The notes beneath the pieces were generated by a model that was not told where the DNA came from, ran no database searches, and was given only the letters and a program-made list of their open reading frames with translations. A stretch of DNA of 35,133 nucleotides, from NCBI GenBank assembly GCA_946404585.1, contig CAMJEC010000004.1, positions 1 to 35,133 of the forward strand, read 5' to 3'. The stretch's first letter is position 1. Each line of letters starts with the position of its first letter. Of the stretch, positions 17,109 to 25,460 are shown piece after piece. A program made the position numbers and the translations under genes. Source of the DNA: an uncultured Caryophanales bacterium. Lineage in GTDB: Bacteria > Bacillota_I > Bacilli_A > RFN20 > CAG-826.

Positions 17109-17116
17109 GTTGTTTT

Positions 17117-18394
17117 ATGCTAAAAGAATTCAGGGTCTCTAACTTCAAATCAATTCAAGAAGAGCAAACTTTTACCATGGAAGCTTGCCCAAAGACTGTT
17201 GTGTCTGAATATCCAGAACACGTTACTAACATTGGTGGAGAAAGATTATTAAAAGTTTCATCCATCTATGGTCCTAATGGCGGTGGTAAATCTAATTTAT
17301 TTAAAGCGCTTAATACTTTTGGATTAATTGTTTTGCAAATGCAAGTATTAAACGATTCAATTAAAAACGAGAACTATTTTCCTAACTTATACACAAATGA
17401 AAAAAATACCAGTTTCACAATGTTTATCGTCAGAGATGGATTTGAAATTGGTTATTCTTTGATTGCTAATTTGAATAACGTACAACAAGTTGTTGCTTCT
17501 GTTTTCTCACTCCAATATGTTTGGGCGATTGATGTTTCAATTGTCGAGGAAGAATTAACTTGTCGTAAAATAGGTGAAAGCACTTTTAAAACGGTCTTTA
17601 AAAGAAATAAAGATGGAAGTGTAGTTTCTGATGCTTTAGATGACATCGATTTAATTAAAAATCAGAGATTATTATCTAAAAACCAAACTTTTATTAAGTA
17701 CTTCAAAGATTCTTTTGTTAGAGGGAATACTGAATCTGAAGTTACTCCATTATTCTTGTTTTATGATGAAATCGCTTCATATGTTTGGGCAAGAAGAGAA
17801 TTAAGAACATTTAATTATTTACAAGACGCTGTTAGTTTATTAACTCCTTGCTTAAATAAAGCTAGAGAGATGCTTAATGCATTAGATATGAGAATCACAA
17901 AGCTCTATTTCAAGGAAAAAGACCCAGGTGTGTATTACTTATATATTGAAAGAAAGACTGAAGATGGCAAAACCATTTCTATTCCATTAGCCAATGAATC
18001 TAGTGGCACCATTAAAGCGGTCAATATTATCTTTGATATTCTTGTTTCTAAAGAAGAAAGCGTCTGCATCGCAGATGACTTTGATGCGCATTTACATCCA
18101 AAGCTTATTAAAGCAATCGTGGAATTCTTTGCCTGTGAAAATAACAAAAAGAGACAACTTATTTATAACTCTCATGACATTACTAATATGAGCAATAAAC
18201 TTTTTAGAAGAGATGAGATTTGGTTTGCTTATAGAGATGATAATTACGCTACTCAATATGTCCCATTATCAAATATTGTTAACTATAAAGGTGAGATGGT
18301 TAGAAAAGACGCCGTGTATGGTAAACAGTATCTTGAAGGTAGATATGGTGCAGATCCATTCATTAAGAAAGGCTTAGGGTGGTGCAATGATTAA
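17117..18394 (+). CDS. RloA-like AAA ATPase (AAA_15/AAA_21 family)
   Basis: This 425-residue protein starts with FRVSNFKSI, the usual N-terminal strand of SMC-like ATPases. It has Walker A GPNGGGKSN at 52-60. ESSGTIKAVNII near 295-306 acts as the ABC-type signature, followed by VCIADDFDAHLHPKL near 313-327 (Walker B and HLHP) and NSHDITNM near 350. In Walker B the usual catalytic Glu after the Asp is an Asp (DD instead of DE). The next gene is RloB-like and overlaps by 8 bases, matching the known RloA-RloB pairing, first noted as extra genes in type I restriction loci and now treated as a candidate defence pair. No hsd genes are nearby. It is under the palindrome-flanked promoter. Confidence 0.85.
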   Translation: MLKEFRVSNFKSIQEEQTFTMEACPKTVVSEYPEHVTNIGGERLLKVSSIYGPNGGGKSNLFKALNTFGLIVLQMQVLNDSIKNENYFPNLYTNEKNTSFTMFIVRDGFEIGYSLIANLNNVQQVVASVFSLQYVWAIDVSIVEEELTCRKIGESTFKTVFKRNKDGSVVSDALDDIDLIKNQRLLSKNQTFIKYFKDSFVRGNTESEVTPLFLFYDEIASYVWARRELRTFNYLQDAVSLLTPCLNKAREMLNALDMRITKLYFKEKDPGVYYLYIERKTEDGKTISIPLANESSGTIKAVNIIFDILVSKEESVCIADDFDAHLHPKLIKAIVEFFACENNKKRQLIYNSHDITNMSNKLFRRDEIWFAYRDDNYATQYVPLSNIVNYKGEMVRKDAVYGKQYLEGRYGADPFIKKGLGWCND

Positions 18395-19079
18395 ACTACG
18401 TGGTAGAAAGAACATACCCCTAACACTTATGGCTTTTGGTAGGCACTTAGTCTACGCCGAAGGAACAAAAACAGAGCCGCTATATGTGGAAGATTTAAAA
18501 CTATTTGTTTCTGAGCAATTAAATGTTTCAAAAGAAGACATTGAAATAGTGCCAGTTAAAACCAATAAAAGTCAGCATACTGTTGAACTAGTTCAATATG
18601 CAATTAAAGATGTTGAAAAGCGCTTAAATAATCAAGAAACAATTAATTACGTATGGATTTTCTATGATAAAGATGACTATCAGGATTTTGATAAAGCATA
18701 TAAATTAATCAAAAAGCAAAATAAGGTAGGCTCTGATATTGAATGGAAAGCGTGTTGGTCAAATGAATGCTTTGAAGTATGGGCTTATCATTATTTTGAA
18801 AATTTAGAATCACAAATTGATAGAAAACTATATATTGAGAAGATTAATGATTTCTTAAAGAAAAATGGCTGTAAAGAGAAATACAACAAAACAAGAAAAG
18901 ATATACATCACTTTCTAACAAACAATGGTGGCGATATAAGATTGGCCACTAAATATATGAAAGCAAAAGACACTAATTCTGATAGCAAACCAAATCCATC
19001 AAGTGGAATATATCAATTCGCGGAATATCTATTGGTCTATATTGATAACGAAAAAGCAAAAACCAAAAGAATGAATTAA
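18387..19079 (+). CDS. rloB: RloB-family protein (TOPRIM-like nuclease candidate)
   Basis: This 230-residue protein contains VYAEGTKTEPLY at residues 22-33 (E25), the DxD-type motif FYDKDD at 92-97 (D94, D96), and SNECFEVWAYHYF near 124-136. These are conserved features of RloB proteins, and the length is typical. The start codon overlaps the RloA-like gene by 8 bases, so coupling is expected. The family is predicted to be a TOPRIM-like nuclease controlled by the ATPase. The gene ends in a terminator at 19112. The family call is firm; nuclease activity is a family-level prediction. Confidence 0.85.
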   Translation: MIKLRGRKNIPLTLMAFGRHLVYAEGTKTEPLYVEDLKLFVSEQLNVSKEDIEIVPVKTNKSQHTVELVQYAIKDVEKRLNNQETINYVWIFYDKDDYQDFDKAYKLIKKQNKVGSDIEWKACWSNECFEVWAYHYFENLESQIDRKLYIEKINDFLKKNGCKEKYNKTRKDIHHFLTNNGGDIRLATKYMKAKDTNSDSKPNPSSGIYQFAEYLLVYIDNEKAKTKRMN

Positions 19080-19111
19080 ATAGGAATTAATCCATCAAGA
19101 ATTCTATATAT

Positions 19112-19138
19112 GCGCCTCTTTAAACGGAGGCGCTTTTA
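19112..19138 (+). terminator. Intrinsic terminator after the RloAB-like operon
   Basis: GCGCCTC pairs with GAGGCGC over an eight-base loop, followed by TTTT. The tail GGCGCTTTTAAA is the same as in the terminator at 4485, so this is a recurring terminator form in the genome. Confidence 0.8.
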
Positions 19139-19150
19139 AAAGAATAATCT

Positions 19151-19178
19151 TTGAATAATAAAAAAGAGTTTGTATACT
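19151..19178 (+). promoter_or_regulatory. Promoter of the aminotransferase gene, leaderless type
   Basis: TTGAAT and TATACT are spaced by 16 bases. The ATG at 19185 begins six bases after TATACT, where transcription should start, and there is no Shine-Dalgarno. Confidence 0.65.
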
Positions 19179-19184
19179 CTTCTT

Positions 19185-20336
19185 ATGAAACCAATATCTA
19201 AGCTCATTACTAATATGAAGCCTTCTGGCATCAGAGAGTTCTTTAACTATGCTTCTGAAAGGCCAGAGATTACATCGTTGGGTGTGGGGGAACCAGATTT
19301 CACAACACCCCAACCAATTATTGATGCTGCTGAAGAGAGTTTGGATAAAGGCAAAACATTCTATACCTCTAACCAAGGCTTACCATCTTTAAGAAAGAGA
19401 ATTAGTAAATACTTACAAGATAGATTTGGAGTAGACTATAACTCCGATGCAATGATATTAACTGCTGGATCGTCACAAGGCATCTTAGCGGCTTTAATGG
19501 CAATTATTAATCCAGGTGATGAAGTCATCGTTACTGAACCAACATATATCTGCTATATCCCAGATATTGAAATGTGTGGTGGTAAAGCAGTAGTGATTCC
19601 TTTAAAAGCGGAGAATAACTTCAAACTCACAAAAGAAGAACTTGCTTCACACATCACTCCAAAGACTAAAGCAGTCTTCTTATCTTTCCCTAATAACCCA
19701 ACTGGGGCAATTATGACCAGAGAAGATTTAAAAGAAATAGCGCCTTTAATCTTGGATAATGACCTATACGTTATTAGTGATGAAATATATGCTGAATTAA
19801 CATATGGTAGAAAGCATTGCTCAATCGCGGCCTTGCCAGGCTTTAAGGAAAGAACCATCTTAATAAATGGCTTCTCTAAAGCTTTCGCTATGACTGGTTG
19901 GAGATTAGGCTATGTATGCGCTCCTAAAGAAATACTTGATCAAATATTAAAGATTCAACAATATATCATGCTCAGTGCTCCTACAATGGCGCAGTATGGT
20001 GCGAAAGCCGCATTAGATTACTGTATACCTGATATGGAAAACATGGTCGCGGAGTACAATCGTAGAAGAGAATACCTATTAAAGTCATTTAAAGAACTCG
20101 GTATAGATTGTTTTAACGCTGAAGGTGCATTCTATTTATTCCCGTCTATTAAGAAGTTTGGAATGTCTTCTAGAGAATTCTGCTTAAAACTATTAAATGA
20201 ATATGATGTCTTAGTTGTTCCAGGAACAGCATTTGGTGATAGTGGTGAAGGCTATATCAGAATTAGCTATGCTGCGAGTATGGAAAAAATAGCATCTTTT
20301 ATTGATGCGTTGAAACAACTGTGTGATAAAGAATAG
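19185..20336 (+). CDS. Class I/II pyridoxal-phosphate aminotransferase
   Basis: This fold-type I aminotransferase has 383 residues. It has AGSSQGILAAL near 90-100 (phosphate-binding loop), FPNNPTGA near 165-172, SDEIYAELTY near 195-204 and NGFSKAFAMTGWRLGY near 228-243, in which the Lys after FS forms the Schiff base. The family includes aspartate, alanine and aromatic aminotransferases (PatA/AspC-like); the substrate is not certain. The start is ATG at 19185, because the track's TTG at 19170 lies within the promoter. It is transcribed alone after the RloB terminator. It and the aminotransferase at 26098 flank the second defence island. It is probably a core metabolic gene. Confidence 0.9.
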   Translation: MKPISKLITNMKPSGIREFFNYASERPEITSLGVGEPDFTTPQPIIDAAEESLDKGKTFYTSNQGLPSLRKRISKYLQDRFGVDYNSDAMILTAGSSQGILAALMAIINPGDEVIVTEPTYICYIPDIEMCGGKAVVIPLKAENNFKLTKEELASHITPKTKAVFLSFPNNPTGAIMTREDLKEIAPLILDNDLYVISDEIYAELTYGRKHCSIAALPGFKERTILINGFSKAFAMTGWRLGYVCAPKEILDQILKIQQYIMLSAPTMAQYGAKAALDYCIPDMENMVAEYNRRREYLLKSFKELGIDCFNAEGAFYLFPSIKKFGMSSREFCLKLLNEYDVLVVPGTAFGDSGEGYIRISYAASMEKIASFIDALKQLCDKE

Positions 20337-20365
20337 AGTATTTAGACATTTAGTTACAATTACTT

Positions 20366-21115
20366 ATGACAAACCAAAACGATAATCCTTCCTTAATTAA
20401 TCGCGATGTTCTTGCTGAAGTTCTTTCTAATTTTATTGATGCATTAAAAAAAGCAGAAGATGACTTCTCAACTTCTTTGTTTAATACATTCAACAACCTA
20501 GTTGAAATCTATAAAGACTCACAAATATCGCAGGAAGAAAAAGAACGAATTTTAGATTTATCCAGAAAACTTGCGGATGAGCAAATGATTGCTACTTTAG
20601 ATGAAGATGTTGCTTTTTTTGAAAATTTTAAATGCACATCAAAGAACATAAAAACTTTCTATAATCGTTATTCTAAAGGAGAAGAATTCTCTTATTTGAT
20701 TAGCGAATTAAAAGAATCCGAGAAGATAGATAAACGATATTTACTGGAGGCTATCAAAAACTATAAGCACAAAAGCTACATGTCATGTGCAATGCTTCTG
20801 CTATCTATCATTGATGCCCGTTTTCTTTTGACGAGTGAAGACGAGAATGGTTTAAAAAGAAAACTAACAAGCACGTTAGCGTTAGAAAAGTTAGAAGAAA
20901 TAAAAGAAGAAAAAACATTAGATTTCGTTTTTTTAATAGAAACAAATACGTTGTTTATTCTATGCAATATGTTTAAGCACGCTCATAATTTCAAAAAAGA
21001 ACCTGATTACATAAACAGGAATTTCCTTTTTCATGGGCTTTCCAAAAGAAGAATTGATAAATATGACTGTATAAAACTTTTTATCATATGCTCATATGTG
21101 AATTATCTATTTTAA
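20366..21115 (+). CDS. HEPN-domain protein, probable RNase of the defence island
   Basis: This 249-residue, largely helical protein has SYMSCAMLLLSIIDARF around residues 137-153, like the first long helices of large-type HEPN domains. RNFLFHG at 218-224 gives the R-x4-H motif of HEPN ribonucleases, placed as usual near the C-terminal helix. Residues 1-100 form a separate helical region of unknown role. There is no Shine-Dalgarno; TACAAT lies five bases before the ATG, so translation may be leaderless. It is followed in the same direction by an MBL-fold gene (90 bases later) and the TIR operon. HEPN proteins often act as toxins in toxin-antitoxin or abortive-infection systems. The motif is seen, the activity is inferred. 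Confidence 0.6.
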   Translation: MTNQNDNPSLINRDVLAEVLSNFIDALKKAEDDFSTSLFNTFNNLVEIYKDSQISQEEKERILDLSRKLADEQMIATLDEDVAFFENFKCTSKNIKTFYNRYSKGEEFSYLISELKESEKIDKRYLLEAIKNYKHKSYMSCAMLLLSIIDARFLLTSEDENGLKRKLTSTLALEKLEEIKEEKTLDFVFLIETNTLFILCNMFKHAHNFKKEPDYINRNFLFHGLSKRRIDKYDCIKLFIICSYVNYLF

Positions 21116-21204
21116 ATATTTGTAAGATATGTGCTTCTAATATTTGTTTGACGATAACTAATTTTTTTATTACCATATTGTTGTTTAGTATTCGGCTATT
21201 TTAG

Positions 21205-22488
21205 ATGGGCACAATTAAAGAATTCTACAAGAGCAGACCACATTTTTTTAAGATGATTGATGATTCGACGTTTCTTTTTTGTGTGCTGAAGAATATTGAT
21301 TATAAAAAAGAAGAAGTTGAAGTAGAAAAATACTACGTCGCTCAAAGAGAATATAACATCTTTAAAAATAAAGTATTTAATGGATGTGTCGATGGTAAAA
21401 TCGACATTCCTAAAATAGGTCATTGTGCGAATACCTTATCGTTCAGTTCTTTTTTTGATATTTTTAATATCAGCATTAAAGAAGCGTCTTTGAACAATAA
21501 AACAAGTGTTATAAATGAAATAAATGCTCAATTATCATCAATTGCCCTTACGGTGAGAAAAAGTAAATATGTAAGAATAAATGACTTTGGAAAATTAAAC
21601 GAAGAGCTCGAAAGAGTATTTCGTGAAGGCAGTAACAACATTGAGGAAATAAAATGGCTTCCTGATGACGGAAAAGAAAAGTTCTTAAGACTATTCAATG
21701 TCGGACAAGCGAATTGCTCAGCTCTCTATTACGATAAAAAAGTGGTTTCATTTTTTGATTTAGGAAACAAAAACAGAAGAAATGGAGAGCCAGTAGCAGT
21801 GTTAAAAAGAAGTCTTAGCAATAATGAGATGCCTGTATCTATTATCATATCTCATTTCCATGATGATCACGTGAATTTGGCTAACTATCTACCTTTCAAA
21901 AAGTTTGGACAAGTTCTGTTTATCTTTCCGTTTGTAAAAAACCCAAATAACATATGCTATAAAGCTAGATTTTTAGTTCTTGCTGCTCATGCGTGTCCTT
22001 CAAAAATATATTTTGTTAAGGAAAGCGTCCCTGTTCCATTAATTGTTAACAACATCAAATTATATAAGGGCCGCAACATGGGCGATACTCTTGAAAATGA
22101 CATAGTTAATGCGGAAGGGATTATTTCATCATTCAACCTAAACGGAAAGAAAGTTGTAATTCCCGGTGATTCTTATTATGAAAACTGGCCAACTAAACTT
22201 GATGCTGATTATCTTGTTATTCCTCATCATGGAAGCGAATACGTTGGTGATTTAAGCAACATTAAAACGGAAAAAGTTAAGAAAGCATTTATTTTTTCAA
22301 AAAGAAATAGTAAATACCACCACCCAAATTTAGTTCACGCTAAAAAATTTACTAGGGTTGAGTTATTTTCGAACAGTATTAAAAATGGCCAAAACGTAAT
22401 GTTTGATAAAAGTGAAATGATTTACGAAGAAGACTTACCACATGGAATCTTTTTCAAAAATAACTCGCGACATACAGACTGGGAGTAA
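21205..22488 (+). CDS. Metallo-beta-lactamase-fold hydrolase in a defence island
   Basis: This protein has 427 residues. The first 150 are of unknown type. The MBL domain runs from about 160: LRLFNVGQANCSAL, then HFHDDH at 217-222 (metal-binding HxHxDH), GDSYYENW with the bridging Asp, IPHHGSEY and SKYHHPN. The pattern is close to the ComEC-type MBL domain, which acts on nucleic acids or nucleotides, but no membrane segments are present. The gene sits between a HEPN gene and a TIR operon and ends 25 bases before the first TIR start, so it may be co-transcribed. TTGACG and a weak TACCAT lie upstream; no Shine-Dalgarno is visible. It may be a nuclease or a nucleotide-signal hydrolase; the sequence does not decide. 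Confidence 0.75.
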   Translation: MGTIKEFYKSRPHFFKMIDDSTFLFCVLKNIDYKKEEVEVEKYYVAQREYNIFKNKVFNGCVDGKIDIPKIGHCANTLSFSSFFDIFNISIKEASLNNKTSVINEINAQLSSIALTVRKSKYVRINDFGKLNEELERVFREGSNNIEEIKWLPDDGKEKFLRLFNVGQANCSALYYDKKVVSFFDLGNKNRRNGEPVAVLKRSLSNNEMPVSIIISHFHDDHVNLANYLPFKKFGQVLFIFPFVKNPNNICYKARFLVLAAHACPSKIYFVKESVPVPLIVNNIKLYKGRNMGDTLENDIVNAEGIISSFNLNGKKVVIPGDSYYENWPTKLDADYLVIPHHGSEYVGDLSNIKTEKVKKAFIFSKRNSKYHHPNLVHAKKFTRVELFSNSIKNGQNVMFDKSEMIYEEDLPHGIFFKNNSRHTDWE

Positions 22489-22512
22489 TAGATAATCTCC
22501 ATTATCTTTATT

Positions 22513-23343
22513 GTGAGCAACAACATTATGGATACGAATGAATTAAGTAGAACCAAATTATACGAATACGCATCTAAGAATATACGAAAGATTGATATTT
22601 CTTTTAACTCTGTTGATGTTGTTTCAAATGTTTTGTCTCAGAGCTCTTTATTTCTTAATAAAATCGAGCCAATGGTTCGTCAAGACAAAACTGCTGAAGA
22701 TTTTGACAAGATTTTTGAAGAAAGCTTAGCGGCAATTAAGGATGAAACCATGAAGGAGAGACTTAATTCATCATTCCTAGAGCGCAAAAAAGCTATAGAA
22801 AAGAAAAAGCCTAAGTCTTTTGAGTCTTGGTTTGCGATTGTTTTGAACGCCCTTATTGATTATCAAAACAAAATAATTGAAGAGCAATACATATTTTCTG
22901 AAAAACTAAATAAAACAGTAGGAGATGGCAAGAATAGGAAAAAGACTTTTTTATCCTATGCCTTTGAAGATAAGGGGCTTTCTCTCTCCCTTTATATTTA
23001 TTTTCATCTACATGGTGGATTTTTATATGTTGACTGGATGTGGAACAAGGCAATTAAAAAATGCTCTCTTCTAAAAAGTATTATCAACAAAGAATTGAAA
23101 ACTTCTGCTCAGTTATTATTTTTAAGAACAACTACTAGCGAACTCAAAATTCAAGGTAACCACACGATAAGACAATGGTGCTCTTGGGAAATAGGTAACT
23201 TCTATACAAAAAGACCTAACGAAAAATTCATTTTAGATTTTTATTCCACGGCAAGTAACAATTTCTTTTTAGAAACATTCAAAGTTATGAAAAATGTTGT
23301 GAAAGGAAGAATTGTTGAAAAGAAAAACAATATAGGAGATTAA
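22513..23343 (+). CDS. TIR-domain protein with helical N-terminal half (first gene of Thoeris-like operon)
   Basis: This protein has 276 residues. Residues 1-140 are helical and charged. From 143 a TIR fold is visible: TFLSYAFEDKG (strand A), then LYVDWMW, then TSAQLLFLRT and QWCSWEIG at 221-228, with E226 in the position of the catalytic Glu of NAD-cleaving TIRs. The start is GTG at 22513 or ATG at 22528; no Shine-Dalgarno favours either. The next gene begins three bases after its stop behind AGGAGA, so the two are in one operon. It differs from the two ThsB-like TIRs downstream in having the long N-terminal region, which may sense infection. An NADase or cyclase function is inferred from the family. 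Confidence 0.7.
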   Translation: MSNNIMDTNELSRTKLYEYASKNIRKIDISFNSVDVVSNVLSQSSLFLNKIEPMVRQDKTAEDFDKIFEESLAAIKDETMKERLNSSFLERKKAIEKKKPKSFESWFAIVLNALIDYQNKIIEEQYIFSEKLNKTVGDGKNRKKTFLSYAFEDKGLSLSLYIYFHLHGGFLYVDWMWNKAIKKCSLLKSIINKELKTSAQLLFLRTTTSELKIQGNHTIRQWCSWEIGNFYTKRPNEKFILDFYSTASNNFFLETFKVMKNVVKGRIVEKKNNIGD

Positions 23344-23345
23344 GT

Positions 23346-24077
23346 ATGGGGCACAAGATATTCATAAGCTATAAATTTCATGACACACATGTCTATCAAG
23401 AAGTTAAACATGATTTGTTCGAAGCTAGAAAAGTAGGGGAAAGAACTCCAAGAGAGTATGTTAATGTTTTGGAAACATATATAAAAGAACATTCTGCCCA
23501 TTATTATAAAGCTGAAGAAGATAACGAACCGTTAGACGGAAAAACTGATGAGCAAATATGGGAATTTCTTAAAGACAAGATGTTCGATTCCACGATGACG
23601 ATTGTTTTAATTTCGCCATGTATGAAAGAAAACAAAAGAGAGAAAGATCAATGGATACCACGTGAAATACAATATTCTTTAGGTATTCAAACAAGAAATA
23701 ATGCGAGTGGAAATCCAGTTAGAAGCAACACAAACGCTATGATGGCAATAGTTCTTCCTGACGAAAATGGAAAGTACGATTACTATTTCGAAGATAAGAA
23801 GTGCTGTCCAGATGGATGCCGTGTTAATAAAACAAGCACATTGTTCTACATACTTAAGAAAAACGTTTTTAATTTGAAAGACGGTAATAGTTTTCGCATT
23901 TGTGAAAAAGAATCAAAAATTTATTCTGGCGGCAACCATTCATTTATTCCATTTTACAAATGGTGTGATGTCAATAATGAACAAAAGCTCGAGAAAGCAA
24001 TTGAACATTCTTTTGAAATATTAAACAATAGAGAAAAATACGACATTTGTCATGAAATAGAACCAAGGAGTAATTAG
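23346..24077 (+). CDS. thsB: ThsB-like TIR protein, first copy
   Basis: This 243-residue protein starts MGHKIFISYKFHDT, the ThsB/DUF1863 TIR opening. STMTIVLISPCM follows near 82-93, and QWIPREIQYSLG has E107 in the catalytic position. Known ThsB proteins sense phage and convert NAD+ to a cyclic ADP-ribose isomer that activates ThsA. The C-terminal half (about 120-243), with CCPDGCR and ICEKES, is less recognisable. AGGAGA is spaced normally before the ATG. The gene lies between another TIR gene and the PNP-SLOG gene with gaps of two bases, so they are clearly one operon. The second ThsB-like copy at 25461 is shorter and divergent, so they may recognise different triggers. Confidence 0.8.
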   Translation: MGHKIFISYKFHDTHVYQEVKHDLFEARKVGERTPREYVNVLETYIKEHSAHYYKAEEDNEPLDGKTDEQIWEFLKDKMFDSTMTIVLISPCMKENKREKDQWIPREIQYSLGIQTRNNASGNPVRSNTNAMMAIVLPDENGKYDYYFEDKKCCPDGCRVNKTSTLFYILKKNVFNLKDGNSFRICEKESKIYSGGNHSFIPFYKWCDVNNEQKLEKAIEHSFEILNNREKYDICHEIEPRSN

Positions 24078-24079
24078 AT

Positions 24080-25420
24080 ATGAGCATGCGTGATAACTAT
24101 TTGCTTAAAAGAACAGAAATACTTATTGTTTTTGCCAACAATGAAGAATTTAAAGGTTTTAAGGAATTTATTAGTGGAAAAACATCAATTAAAGTTGGAA
24201 ATACTTTTTTTGTAGCGGGTCGAGAGATTACCCCAATTATTGCTTACAACTATCATATTTGTTGCTTTTTGACTTCGTCGCCGGTAGGTGGATTAAGTAT
24301 CAGTGCAGAATTAAATAATGTTGCTAATTATTTTGAGAATCTAGCTTATATAGTCAACATAGGTTGTTGTGCCACAGCAAAGAAAAAAGTCGAAAAAGAC
24401 GTTATTTTTGCAGAAAAAATATTTGATGCTGATTTAAAAAAAGAAGAAAAACGTGGGACAAAATACTATTGTTCAGAGAATAAACATCTACATTTTGACA
24501 ATGCAATAAAAGCCTTTGTGGATGGTTTTAAGTGCCAAGATTTTAAAGCCATGTATGAGCCAATTATTTCGAGTTCATCTCTTGTTAGAAATTTTTGGAA
24601 GAAAAGGAGCTATTTGAAACAATATCCCACTGGTAAGGGCATTGAGATGGAAGGCAAAGCCGTTTCTGATTATGCTCTTCAAAGAGGAATCGAATGGATG
24701 CTTATAAAGGGAACAAGCGATAACGCTATCAAAAAGGATAGTAGTGCATTGCAAAGACCAATGACAAAATATGCAACGCAATTATTTTTTGGATTGCTAA
24801 AGAAAGAATTATTGAAAAGAAAAAGGCTCCCTGTGTTTGTAGGAGGCGCTGTTGCCCCAGGCTGTGAATTTAATGATAGAGATAGTTATATCAATGTAGA
24901 AAACGATTCTTTTGAATTGGGTAAGACTCTTTACGAAGCAAATTACAAAGTGGTAAATGGTCTAGGCCTCGGAGTTGGCACGAGTCTACTTGCTTCGGCA
25001 TATGACTATTGTATAAGCAATAGCATTAATGAAATTTCTGAATGTGTGGAAGTGTTTCCATTTCCTAGAATGATTGGACAGAAAGTTAACAATTTAAGTG
25101 AGTTTTACAGAAAACATAGAAAAATGATGATTGATAAATCTCTTATAGGCATATTTATTTTTGGCGATAACAGCAAAAAAGGAAAAAGCAATGGACTTCA
25201 AGAAGAATACGATGAATGTGGTGCGTCTATGTTGCCAAGGTTTGTCATACCAACCGAAGGATATTATTCTTGCGATTTGTTTGATAGCCACAGTTATAAA
25301 GGGATGAGTGATGTAATCGCAAAAAACTGTAAAAAGATTAAGAAGGAAAACAGCTTTTCAAATAACTTGAAAATTATTATGAAATCTATCCAAGACTTGG
25401 ATGAGTATTTTTACAATTAG
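24080..25420 (+). CDS. Nucleoside phosphorylase-SLOG fusion, ThsA-like effector
   Basis: This 446-residue protein has two domains. Residues 12-245 match the PNP/MTAN nucleosidase fold: IVNIGCCATA near 91-100, GIEMEGKAVSDYAL at 187-200 with the ribose-binding E189-M190-E191, and IKGTSDNA at 209-216 with D214 as the likely acid. Residues 250-400 look like a SLOG domain: PVFVGGAV, then LGKTLYEANYKVVNGLGLGVG and later FGDNS. In classical Thoeris, ThsA is a SIR2 domain followed by a SLOG that binds the TIR-made signal. Here a nucleosidase replaces SIR2. It lies between two ThsB-like TIR genes with AAGGAG before its ATG. I infer a signal-activated enzyme that cleaves a nucleoside, nucleotide or NAD-related substrate; the substrate is unknown. 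Confidence 0.75.
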   Translation: MSMRDNYLLKRTEILIVFANNEEFKGFKEFISGKTSIKVGNTFFVAGREITPIIAYNYHICCFLTSSPVGGLSISAELNNVANYFENLAYIVNIGCCATAKKKVEKDVIFAEKIFDADLKKEEKRGTKYYCSENKHLHFDNAIKAFVDGFKCQDFKAMYEPIISSSSLVRNFWKKRSYLKQYPTGKGIEMEGKAVSDYALQRGIEWMLIKGTSDNAIKKDSSALQRPMTKYATQLFFGLLKKELLKRKRLPVFVGGAVAPGCEFNDRDSYINVENDSFELGKTLYEANYKVVNGLGLGVGTSLLASAYDYCISNSINEISECVEVFPFPRMIGQKVNNLSEFYRKHRKMMIDKSLIGIFIFGDNSKKGKSNGLQEEYDECGASMLPRFVIPTEGYYSCDLFDSHSYKGMSDVIAKNCKKIKKENSFSNNLKIIMKSIQDLDEYFYN

Positions 25421-25460
25421 TTTGATTATCGAAGATTGTGTAATTAGAGGAGGAATATTT

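Noticed and set aside
25401-25460. Upstream start for the second ThsB-like gene
   Set aside because: It overlaps the end of the PNP-SLOG gene and has no ribosome site, whereas ATG 25461 has AGGAGG and begins the typical MGHxVFVSYK sequence.
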